NCBI GenBank assembly: GCA_031258195.1
Contig: JAIRNF010000039.1
Span: 1 to 64,000, forward strand
Length of the DNA: 64,000 nt
Reading direction: 5' to 3'
DNA from: Prevotellaceae bacterium
Lineage (GTDB): Bacteria > Bacteroidota > Bacteroidia > Bacteroidales > UBA932
Part shown: positions 57,401 to 64,000 of the stretch, piece by piece
How positions within the stretch are numbered: the stretch's first letter is position 1
How the letters are laid out: every line of letters starts with the position of its first letter
The notes under the pieces: generated by a model
What the model was told of the DNA's origin: nothing
Databases searched by the model: none
Seen by the model: the letters and a program-made list of their open reading frames with translations, nothing else
Made by a program: the position numbers and the translations under genes

Positions 57401-60177
57401 CCGCCGCTATCACAGGCGTTAAGATTAATATTACCGCGTCCGGAGGAAGTAGCGCCGATAAGCTCGCGGTTAGCATAGCAAATGTGGCGAGCACCGGTTA
57501 TCCGGGAACTATAATCGCGACCGCTTCTTTGGCTTACAATAATATCAACCCGACCGGACCGACCGAAGTAAGCTTCTCGGAACCGGTAATTGTCGACGAA
57601 CCGTTCTTTGTAATCGTAGGAGACCCTACGGGTTCTGACGGAAGTTTTGATGCGGTGGGCTTTACGGGTCATATTTGGGCGTCTCCGGATAGAGGAGAAG
57701 AAGGCAAAAATACGACTTATACCCACGATTGGTTTTATTACTATCTGTGTCAGCTGGGTCTTTGCTATGAACCTTGGGCGGAGATGCCTCTGTATAATGG
57801 TATGGCGATCTCTATGGACGTAGCGCCTATACTGACATACGTAAACTTTAAGGGCGTGACAAACGATCCCAAGAAGTTTAACTTTAAGAATATTGATCCG
57901 ACTACGGCTACGGTTAACGTAGAAGGTAACATTCCTTGGAAAGCCACTACCGACGCGCCATGGATTATTATAACCGACGGCGAGCATGACGGCGACGGAT
58001 CGTTCACCATAGGCGTGAAAGACAATAAGTTTAACGCGCGAAGAGCCTTTGTAAAAGTATCGGCGGGCGAAGGAACCGAAAGTTATGTGCTGGTACAGCA
58101 AGCCGGTCCTAATCCTACCGATCTGACCGCTACGGTCGTTGATGAAGAAAATGCGGAGCTGATATGGAATGCTCCGGCAATTCTGGATGCTACAACCGCG
58201 ATTTATTTTGATGACATAGAAGGTCACGCGTCATTCGCTTTAGACTCTCCGGGAGAGATCGGGTGGACCTATATTGACGGCGACGGGGGATCTCCAACCG
58301 CGATATCGTATGGTGGAGAAACTTTCCCCAACGCGAATATTCCAAGTTCGTTTATGGTGTATGTTCCAAGCGAAACTACTCCGCCGATAACGCACTCGAT
58401 ATTCGCGCCCCGCAGCGGAAACAAATATCTTGCTTGTCCGAAGAACTATACCGGAGAGGCGAATAACGATTGGATTGTTAGTCCGGCGTTAGATTACGCC
58501 GGCGACTTTACATTCTCGTTCTGGGCTAGATCGCTGAATGCGCCAAGCTATGTAGAGCGTATTAGGGTCGCCTATTCAACGACCGGAAATACACAAGCGG
58601 ACTTTACCAATGTTGTTTCTTCCGGCGCTTATGAAAGTGTTCCCGCGGCTTGGACGAAGTATGAGTTTACCATTCCCGCGAATGCTAAGTATGTCGCTCT
58701 GAATTGCGTATCTAATGCAGCCTTTATGCTTCTTGTAGATGATATCTTTATCGGTATTGGCGAGGCTCCACAGAGCTCGCATCAGCTAATGAGCGCTACG
58801 TCCGGAGAGGTTAAGTTTACGGAAAAAACCCCCGCGGACTCGAATAAAAGGCGAGCTAATTTTACAGAAGCGCGACTTCAAGAAAAATTAAAAGATCGCT
58901 CGGCAGCCAGGAAAGAAGCGGCCGCCAGATTCATGAAGCAGAGCGAGCAAGACGGAGTGGCGTTGCGGAACGCGGCGGCAGGGTTACAGGACGATGTGGA
59001 ATTCCCGACAACCAAGCTTCGCTACGATAACAATGTGAACGATAACGCTATTAGATTGAATACAAGCGGCGATATCGAATTAGAGGTGGCTATTCGTTTC
59101 ACTCCGCAAGACTTGTTGAAGTACCAAGGCGCTAAGATGAAGGCCGTGGATATCTTCGTAATGTACGCGCCGTCGGACGGTGTTGTAGTTAACGTTCGTC
59201 AGGGAGATGAAGTTATACATTCTCAACAGGCCGCGGTCGTTTCCGGTAAGTGGAATCGTATAGCGTTAGATAAAGAAGTAACCGTAGAAGCATGGCAAGA
59301 CCTATATGTAGGCTACGCCGGTATTCAGAGAAACGCGCAAGCAATCTTTGGAATAGATCAGGGTCCTGTTAAGAAGATGGGCTATAGCGATCTAATGTCA
59401 ATAGAAGGAGATCCGTTTGAAAGCTTATACTTATTAAGCGGCGGACAACTTAGCGCTAACTGGAATCTTGCTCTTATCGTTGAAGATAAGGACGATTTGA
59501 TAGATGTCGCGTATAAAGTTTACAGAGACAACGGCTATATCGAAACGACCAGGGATATAACTTACCTGGACGAAGCTCTGGTAACGAATACCGCGTGCTA
59601 CGAAGTAACGGCCTTCTATAACGGAGAGCTGGAATCTACGCCTTCTAACGTATCGTGCGTTACGCTTAAGAATATGATAACTGTGGCGGTAGCGAATGCC
59701 ACTCGTTACGTAGGCGAAGCGAATCCGAACTTTGTAATAACAGCTAGCGGTACCTTCTTACCGGGTCATACGGCGGCGCAGATAGCGGGATTGTTCAGCG
59801 CTACGACTTTGGCGAATGAGCAGTCTCAGCCCGGCGAGTACGACATCGCGATAAGTCCGCTCACTCACGCCGACTACCGGTTCGCCTACCAGCACGGAAC
59901 GCTCACCGTCGTAGAGAAGCCCGAAGAGCCTTTCGTGATCAACCCCGAGACCAACGCCTTTACCCCTTACGACAAAGACGGCTACAACGACATCTTCATG
60001 CCCGGAACCGCCATCGAAGTCGTAAACCGATACGGACAGAATATCTTCAGCGGTCGCGACGGATGGGACGGCACCCGCAAGAACGGGCAACTAGTTCCCC
60101 CCGGCTCGTACTACTACAAGGCCACTCTGACCGACGGCAGAGTCCTTAGAGGCAGCGTGGAAGTCGTAAAGAAGTAG
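54487..60177 (+). CDS. Secreted multidomain trypsin-like protease/adhesin with T9SS type-B sorting domain
   Basis: 1896 aa with a signal peptide (about 1-25). Residues ~240-480 form a lysyl-endopeptidase-like serine protease: His in YLTAWHCFEEG (about 283), Asp in GGSDGMLL (about 335), Ser in EAGSSGSPLF (about 424). PKD-like domains follow (WTFAGGTPASSTEKNPP and later copies), plus a choice-of-anchor-J-like region (about 590-770), a BACON-like repeat (about 1126-1215), a second anchor-J-like copy (about 1245-1430), an MBG-like repeat (about 1730-1815) and the type-B sorting domain (FTPYDKDGYNDIF...GWDGTRKNGQL...). It should be exported by the T9SS, with the protease acting at the surface or outside. 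PorP/SprF follows. Codons become GC-rich in the last ~350 bases. Confidence 0.88.
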   Translation: MKKLKHFLALWGLIAFGLLANPLNAQVSEGGVPPSFAYPDVLKSFKAPAMVYADFDVAKQIELDKKQREEAGSIAPVKIGKMLPVNFTMENSGEWTTLPDGTEIWRLTIQSPDALAIMLYYDEFYIPEGGKLFIYNATGSQVLGAYTNKTNPNRRKFATEFIIGDKLTLEYVSEGGSSFDAKFISKMNIPKIKITDVIYGYDNIVVYDEGGNVLKTGWYNRAENSCMVNVNCSEGASWQDQKKGVAASVAPVVSAPGYVGLCSGTVVNNTLQDLTPYYLTAWHCFEEGSDYYLDQALFYFHYELPGCEMLPTAPTGSKTITGAEILVSSSANGGSDGMLLQLLQNIPEDYDVYYNGWDRRDIPATSGVGIHHPGADVKKISTFTAPATTSTWNGGGYIGATNAHWTVSYVATANGHSVTEAGSSGSPLFNQDGLVVGTLTGGNSSCSYLNGINRYGKFWYHWDKEVSQEMKQYLDPSDSGAETLPGTYVAGTIPTAAFAASATDIYALESVTYVDKSSLATTWTWTFAGGTPASSTEKNPPAVTYNAPGVYETKLVINKDTPEESEATKTITVTLKGGTPVAPVANFSLVENVIFEEYFSATSIPTGWTVEKRGAGSETWRRFSSSTSPSPDPVSPTSFAYHRWDDYNMVDGWLISPSIAIPAIGADAQFYCSGGGSYHQYALTYFYVIDAANTEVELWNNGHLVTSPTYVWDHPSIDLSAYAGQTVKLAWRYQGQGGDAAMIDGVVVKTYDPSAKVTINVGDYVTPINLSIGPPVFYEWTFNGSETPTSDKENPGQIRYMNPGVYDVALWVKNTIDENTRTLTGAVTVVDVVPEVAYEASIGYTRRENYGLFLPTGAEVDFTDKSLNYPTSWEWTFEGGTPASAATRNVEGVEFAAEGEFDFKFKATNGAGSGEINIPDGTKVGYARDTIWNMSYGESGSEHHTYTYGNLTGTNSYDQSALAEFFDAPAAPAAITGVKINITASGGSSADKLAVSIANVASTGYPGTIIATASLAYNNINPTGPTEVSFSEPVIVDEPFFVIVGDPTGSDGSFDAVGFTGHIWASPDRGEEGKNTTYTHDWFYYYLCQLGLCYEPWAEMPLYNGMAISMDVAPILTYVNFKGVTNDPKKFNFKNIDPTTATVNVEGNIPWKATTDAPWIIITDGEHDGDGSFTIGVKDNKFNARRAFVKVSAGEGTESYVLVQQAGPNPTDLTATVVDEENAELIWNAPAILDATTAIYFDDIEGHASFALDSPGEIGWTYIDGDGGSPTAISYGGETFPNANIPSSFMVYVPSETTPPITHSIFAPRSGNKYLACPKNYTGEANNDWIVSPALDYAGDFTFSFWARSLNAPSYVERIRVAYSTTGNTQADFTNVVSSGAYESVPAAWTKYEFTIPANAKYVALNCVSNAAFMLLVDDIFIGIGEAPQSSHQLMSATSGEVKFTEKTPADSNKRRANFTEARLQEKLKDRSAARKEAAARFMKQSEQDGVALRNAAAGLQDDVEFPTTKLRYDNNVNDNAIRLNTSGDIELEVAIRFTPQDLLKYQGAKMKAVDIFVMYAPSDGVVVNVRQGDEVIHSQQAAVVSGKWNRIALDKEVTVEAWQDLYVGYAGIQRNAQAIFGIDQGPVKKMGYSDLMSIEGDPFESLYLLSGGQLSANWNLALIVEDKDDLIDVAYKVYRDNGYIETTRDITYLDEALVTNTACYEVTAFYNGELESTPSNVSCVTLKNMITVAVANATRYVGEANPNFVITASGTFLPGHTAAQIAGLFSATTLANEQSQPGEYDIAISPLTHADYRFAYQHGTLTVVEKPEEPFVINPETNAFTPYDKDGYNDIFMPGTAIEVVNRYGQNIFSGRDGWDGTRKNGQLVPPGSYYYKATLTDGRVLRGSVEVVKK

Positions 60178-60191
60178 TAACCCCACAAGGA

Positions 60192-60215
60192 GTAGGGGGG
60201 GACATCCCCCCCTAC
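60192..60215 (+). other. G/C-rich hairpin between substrate and PorP genes
   Basis: A perfect 10-bp stem (GTAGGGGGGG and its inverse) with a 4-base loop ACAT, without a T run. It may reduce read-through into the PorP gene or protect the upstream mRNA end. Confidence 0.7.
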
Positions 60216-60258
60216 CCCTAAAGCAAGTTTGAATACTAACGTATAACAGAAAGACACT

Positions 60259-61194
60259 ATGAAACACATACTATACCAACCATTTAAACGGGGACTACTG
60301 CTTCTGGTACTCATCGCAGGAGCCCTACAGGTAACCGCGCAGGACGCCTACCTCCTCAGCCAGCAGTGGCAGTCACGCCTTAACCGCAATCCCGCCGCCG
60401 CCGGCGTCAGCGGCAACCCGCTCGACCTCGCCATGTTCTACCGCAACCAGTGGGGCAACCTCGACGACGCCCTGCACACCACGGTGCTGAACGCCGAAGG
60501 GTACGTGCCCGACATTAAGTCCAACCTCGGGTTCACCTTCAGCTACGACAAGCCCACCACCGCCCGGCAGAACGTCAGCGCCCTCGTGTCGTACGCCTTC
60601 CGGTTCGACGTCAGCGCCAAGTACAAGCTCTCCCTCGGGCTGGCCGCCGGTATCATGAACCGCAGCTTCGACCCCGGTAAGCTCGTTTACGACGACCCAG
60701 GCGACCCCGGAAAGCTCACCGAGAAGACCAGCACCGCCAAAGCCGACTTCAGCGCCGGCGCCGAGCTCACCGGCGATAAGCTCACCGTAGGGCTGGGCAT
60801 CACCCACCTGGGCAACAGCACCGGCACCGGCACCGGCAACAGCGAAGACTGGCTCAGCCAGCAGCAGGTGTACACCTACGCCCGTTACCTGATCCCCGCC
60901 GCCCATAAGTTCGACGTAGTTCCCGCCGCCTCCTGGCTCCACTACGAAGGCGACAACCTCTTCGAGCTCGGCGTTAGCGGTCTCTTCGACAAGAAGTACT
61001 GGGCGGGCGTAGCCTGGCGTCCCGACGCCGCCGTAGTCCTCTCCGCCGGCTTAGAGTTCTACCTGTTCCGCGTAGGGTACGCCTACGACCTCGGCATCGG
61101 CGACTCGAAGGTGATCGACGGCGGCGTGCACGAAGTCATGGTTCAGTTCTCGCTGAACAAGAGCAAAGCCAAAGCCAAGCCCAAGGCGGAGTAG
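60259..61194 (+). CDS. PorP/SprF family type IX secretion outer-membrane protein
   Basis: 311 aa with a signal peptide (FKRGLLLLVLIAGALQVTAQ). The mature start DAYLLSQQWQSRLNRNPAAAGVSGNPLD is the PorP/SprF N-terminal pattern, and the beta-rich body ends VMVQFSLNKSK plus a Lys/Ala tail. It lies 81 bases after the 1896-aa substrate, mirroring the pair at 5.6-9.7 kb (order substrate then PorP in both). It is very GC-rich in coding: 74 of 120 bases at 60421-60540 are G or C, unlike neighbours. Export or anchoring of the substrate is inferred from the family. Confidence 0.9.
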   Translation: MKHILYQPFKRGLLLLVLIAGALQVTAQDAYLLSQQWQSRLNRNPAAAGVSGNPLDLAMFYRNQWGNLDDALHTTVLNAEGYVPDIKSNLGFTFSYDKPTTARQNVSALVSYAFRFDVSAKYKLSLGLAAGIMNRSFDPGKLVYDDPGDPGKLTEKTSTAKADFSAGAELTGDKLTVGLGITHLGNSTGTGTGNSEDWLSQQQVYTYARYLIPAAHKFDVVPAASWLHYEGDNLFELGVSGLFDKKYWAGVAWRPDAAVVLSAGLEFYLFRVGYAYDLGIGDSKVIDGGVHEVMVQFSLNKSKAKAKPKAE

Positions 61195-61224
61195 CCCCTG
61201 GCGCGAAGCAGGCTATACGTAACC

Positions 61225-61257
61225 GAAGCCGCCGGACGACTTGTCGTCCGGCGGCTT
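61225..61257 (+). terminator. GC-rich hairpin terminator after the PorP gene
   Basis: A 15-bp perfect stem (AAGCCGCCGGACGAC and its inverse) with a 2-3 base loop and a weak T run. It ends the second T9SS transcript. Confidence 0.85.
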
Positions 61258-61384
61258 TCGTCGTGTTTGTTAGTAATCCGGGTGTTTTGAAAGGTTTATT
61301 TAAAAATGTTTTTTCAGCATATTGTAACTTATCCGCTTCTTTGTAGATTTGTCGTTTGTAACCAACCCTAAAAACCTAAGACCT

Positions 61385-62752
61385 ATGGAGAAAATATTCG
61401 AATCAATCGGTAATTGGCTGTGGAGTTTTCCTATGCTTTTGCTGCTTACCGGCGGCGGACTATTCCTGTTAATATATTCCGGCTTTATACCCTTTCGTTA
61501 TTATAGAAGAGGCATAGGTGTTTTACGAGGAAAATACGCTCCTAAAGGCAAAAGCGAGGTCGGACAGATTAGCAGCTTCGAGGCGTTATCATCTACTATC
61601 GCGTCTACTGTCGGATTAGGAAGTATAAGCGGTGTAGCGGTCGCCATCACTATGGGTGGTCCAGGTGCGATTTTCTGGATGTGGATAAGCGCTTTGGTTG
61701 GTATGGGGACTAAGTTCTTTACGGCATCGTTAGCCGTAATGTATCGTAGTAAAGACAGCGACGGCGAGCATCAAGGCGGACCGATGTACTATATGATAAA
61801 CGGCTTGGGGAAAAAGTGGAAACCTCTTGCCATACTATTTTCCATAGGAGGGCTTTTCGGTTGCCTTTGTTTATTTCAGGCGAATCAATTAACAGAAACG
61901 GTTAAATCAACCGTTTTAGATCCGATGGGGGTCGAAACGGGTTTGCTGACGAGATTGATTTGCGGCGTTGTAATTTGTCTTATAACATCTATCGTTGTTC
62001 TAGGCGGTATTAAGCGTATTGGGAAGGTTGCGGCAAAGCTGGTACCGTTTATGGTTATACTGTATTTCTCGGCCGTAGTATTTATTCTTATTCGTTATTT
62101 CGATAATATTCCCGAGACATTCGCCTTGATTTTTAGAGATGCGTTTACCGGAAACTCGGTAATGGGCGGGGCTGTAGGCGGTCTTATTCTTATTGGTATT
62201 CGTCGCGGCGCTTTCTGCAACGAGGCGGGCGTGGGAACGGCGGCAATGATGCATGGCGCGTCAAAAAATAACGAACCTATCGGCGAGGGGCTGGTCGCTA
62301 TGATAGAGCCGACTATTGATACCATTCTTATTTGTACGCTCACCGCTCTATCCGTATTGGTTACCGGCGCGTGGGATACCTTTGCGAATCAAGAGGGAGT
62401 AAAAGGTATAGAGGTTACGCTTACCGCGTTTAATATGGCTATGCCCGGTTGGGGTGGTTATATTTTGCTATTTGCCGCGATAGTATTTGCGTTTTCAACG
62501 CTATTCTCATATTCGTACTACGGTTCTAAGTGCGCTAACTTTTTGTTTGGCGCAAAATACGTATGGTACTATCGTTACTTCTATTTGCTTACGCTAGTTG
62601 CGGCGGCGGTAGTTTCTGTATCGACCGTGGTCGCTTTTATTGATATTATGTATGCAATAATGGCAATTTGTACCATGACGGCAACATTACTACTCGCCCC
62701 AAGAGTGAAAAAGGCCGCGAAAGAGTATTTTGCTAGAGTAAAGAAAGCTTAA
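61385..62752 (+). CDS. Sodium/alanine symporter (AGCS family)
   Basis: 455 aa from ATG 61385 (MEKIFESIGNWLWSFPML); an upstream TTG (61349) is less likely. About ten transmembrane helices. SSFEALSSTIASTVGLGSISGVAVAITMGGPGAIFWMWISALVGMGTKFFTASLAVMYR is the AGCS signature with the substrate- and sodium-site region, and GGPMYYMI plus RRGAFCNEAGVGTAAMMHGA follow. It co-transports alanine or glycine with sodium. The gate-domain gene begins 24 bases on. Confidence 0.93.
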   Translation: MEKIFESIGNWLWSFPMLLLLTGGGLFLLIYSGFIPFRYYRRGIGVLRGKYAPKGKSEVGQISSFEALSSTIASTVGLGSISGVAVAITMGGPGAIFWMWISALVGMGTKFFTASLAVMYRSKDSDGEHQGGPMYYMINGLGKKWKPLAILFSIGGLFGCLCLFQANQLTETVKSTVLDPMGVETGLLTRLICGVVICLITSIVVLGGIKRIGKVAAKLVPFMVILYFSAVVFILIRYFDNIPETFALIFRDAFTGNSVMGGAVGGLILIGIRRGAFCNEAGVGTAAMMHGASKNNEPIGEGLVAMIEPTIDTILICTLTALSVLVTGAWDTFANQEGVKGIEVTLTAFNMAMPGWGGYILLFAAIVFAFSTLFSYSYYGSKCANFLFGAKYVWYYRYFYLLTLVAAAVVSVSTVVAFIDIMYAIMAICTMTATLLLAPRVKKAAKEYFARVKKA

Positions 62753-62776
62753 TAAGCATAGCGTTCTTGGCTTCTC

Positions 62777-63724
62777 ATGGTAAGTTCTGGAGATAATACG
62801 GCAAGCATACGAGTACGTATCCTTAAATCGATAAAAGAAGCGATGCCATCGGCTCTTAAAACGGGCCGGTGGATGGTAAAAGTTACGCTTATCGTTTCTT
62901 TAGCGGTTACCATACTTCAATATTTTGGAATTGTAGGACGGATGTCGGAATCGCTTACTCCTGTTTTTCGATTTTTAGGTTTACCCGGAGAGTCGGCTTT
63001 AGTTTTTATTTCGGGTTATTTTGTTAACATATACTCTGCGATTGCTGTTATCGTGACGCTCGAGATGAGCGCGCGTTCTATCACGATCTTAGCCGTAATG
63101 TGTTTATGCGCTCACAATATGTTTATAGAAACGGCGGTGCAAAAGAAAACGGGCTCATCTGTTCTACGGATGACGCTAGTCAGAACACTCTCCGCTTTCG
63201 CGTTGGGCTTTTTTCTAAACCGTATTATGCCGGAGGCTACGACAACGGTAGAGGCTCAGGAACCGTTTTTGGCGGAAGTAGGTTTTGGAGTAATTCTAAA
63301 GAATTGGCTGATTTCGGCAGGATGGCTTATTCTTAAGATGATGACGCTTATAATCTCGCTATCAATTTCGCAACGTTTATTGGCGGAATTTGGGGCTATC
63401 GGGTGGTTATCCAAGCTGCTACGCCCGGTGATGAAGGCGTTTGGTTTGCCGGCAAAAACTTCTTTTCTGTGGATAGTAGCGAATATTTTGGGACTAGCGT
63501 ACGGTTCGGCGGTAATGATAGAAGAGTCGGAAAGGGGAGCGATAAGTCGCGAAGATGTAGATCTCTTAAACCACCACATAGGTATTTCGCATAGTAATTT
63601 GGAAGATGTAATTCTTTTCGCCTCTGTCGGAGGTATGGTTCTTTGGATGTTATTTACCCGTTGGGCCGCGTCTATTGTTATTGTTTGGCTCAGAAAACTC
63701 GAACTCGTGTTAAAAAAGCAATAA
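62777..63724 (+). CDS. Gate-domain (nucleoside recognition) membrane protein
   Basis: 315 aa with about eight hydrophobic helices in two Gate/nucleoside-recognition repeats: LGLPGESALVFISGYFVNIYSAIAVIVTLEMS and FGLPAKTSFLWIVANILGLAYGSAVMIEES. This organisation is like the SpmA/SpmB or YjiH-type proteins. The transported compound is unknown. A 24-base gap to the symporter gene suggests an operon. Confidence 0.8.
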   Translation: MVSSGDNTASIRVRILKSIKEAMPSALKTGRWMVKVTLIVSLAVTILQYFGIVGRMSESLTPVFRFLGLPGESALVFISGYFVNIYSAIAVIVTLEMSARSITILAVMCLCAHNMFIETAVQKKTGSSVLRMTLVRTLSAFALGFFLNRIMPEATTTVEAQEPFLAEVGFGVILKNWLISAGWLILKMMTLIISLSISQRLLAEFGAIGWLSKLLRPVMKAFGLPAKTSFLWIVANILGLAYGSAVMIEESERGAISREDVDLLNHHIGISHSNLEDVILFASVGGMVLWMLFTRWAASIVIVWLRKLELVLKKQ

Positions 63725-63809
63725 ACCGGCGGGTTTATTTACTACATTCGCGGAACCTAAATCTACCTAAATAGTTATTAGCGCGGTATTTTGTATTCAA
63801 AAAAAGAGA

Positions 63810-64000
63810 ATGGTATTAGCTCTATACGCTTTCGGAACGTCGCTTGTCGTTAGCTTTCTGTCGATGCCTTTGCTGATAAAATTTTTGCATAAGCAACACC
63901 TCTTAGACGAGGGTGGAAGAAGAAAGATTCATAAGGGACAAATCCCGGCGATGGGGGGGATTGTTATTTTTTTAGCGTTTGTCTTTTCGCTGTTAGCATG
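63810..64000 (+). CDS. Undecaprenyl-phosphate glycosyl-1-phosphate transferase (WecA/MraY-like), 5' part
   Basis: 63 codons from ATG 63810 to the right edge. TM1 (LYAFGTSLVVSFLSMPLLIKFL), then EGGRRKIHKGQIPAMGGIVI, the conserved cytoplasmic loop of the MraY/WecA/TagO family, and the start of TM2. The enzyme transfers a sugar phosphate to undecaprenyl phosphate, starting O-antigen, teichoic-like or exopolysaccharide synthesis. WecA-type is favoured over MraY because the start is TM1-first and short. The catalytic aspartates are outside the window. Confidence 0.85.
   Translation, partial: MVLALYAFGTSLVVSFLSMPLLIKFLHKQHLLDEGGRRKIHKGQIPAMGGIVIFLAFVFSLLA

Noticed and set aside
57337..58227. Long minus-strand open frame (296 codons) inside the 1896-aa gene.
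   Set aside because: Its translation is Arg/Ile-rich with no known pattern, and the plus strand has a coherent domain protein throughout. It is a frame shadow.
60373..60942. Gly/Val-rich minus-strand frame (189 codons) opposite PorP.
   Set aside because: It is the mirror of GC-rich codons in the PorP gene and has no start context or family pattern.
63720..63741. Terminator after the gate-domain gene.
   Set aside because: The palindrome TAAACCGGCGGGTTTA is short with mismatched centre, so it is not annotated as a terminator.

Overview
The window reads as chromosomal DNA of a member of the Bacteroidota. The evidence is the TAnnTTTG promoter element upstream of many genes, two type IX secretion (T9SS) type-B substrates each followed by a PorP/SprF gene, a YbbR/CoaE/YajC/NusB neighbourhood, and families largely confined to this phylum (DUF3667, DUF5606, DUF349, DUF6051). 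No rRNA, tRNA or CRISPR array was seen.

Layout. 1-2981: the 5' part of a type IIG restriction-modification gene (minus strand, runs off the left edge). 3.6-5.4 kb: VanZ-like protein, threonine synthase, a 46-aa zinc ribbon protein. 5.6-10.4 kb: first T9SS pair (PorP/SprF plus a 1033-aa type-B substrate) and an ECF S-component-like membrane protein. 10.6-16.2 kb: a decayed stretch with four broken genes around an intact YjdM gene and an unusual DUF3667-peptide deformylase fusion. 16.3-18.7 kb: small genes, including a GIY-YIG nuclease bracketed by ~130-bp direct repeats, and an IS1595-type remnant. 18.8-22.1 kb: tricorn-like S41 protease. 22.5-30 kb: accessory genes, several frameshifted. 30.1-43.8 kb: a housekeeping block (nusB, yajC, ybbR-like, coaE, TerB-DnaJ, DUF5606, trmD, DUF349, pyrG, yidC, yggS, a dihydroorotate dehydrogenase-like gene), all intact. 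43.9-49.1 kb: the membrane arm (hyfB, C, E, F) of a hydrogenase-4-like complex, without catalytic subunits. 49.3-54 kb: an internally deleted IS1595-family element, a TetR regulator divergent from a frameshifted outer-membrane receptor, and an M1 aminopeptidase remnant. 54.5-61.2 kb: second T9SS pair, a 1896-aa secreted protease/adhesin and a GC-rich PorP/SprF gene. 61.4-64 kb: an alanine/sodium symporter, a gate-domain protein, and the start of a WecA/MraY-type gene cut by the right edge.

Three themes run across the window. First, a family of imperfect hairpin repeats (core like GTCATTCCGA...GAGGAATCTGC and its inverse) fills many intergenic gaps, and one GIY-YIG gene lies inside a duplicated copy. 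Second, about ten genes are broken, often at short homopolymers, while every core gene is intact. Third, the two substrate/PorP pairs indicate that T9SS cargo and partner travel together. All functional calls are from reading translated sequence; no database search was run.
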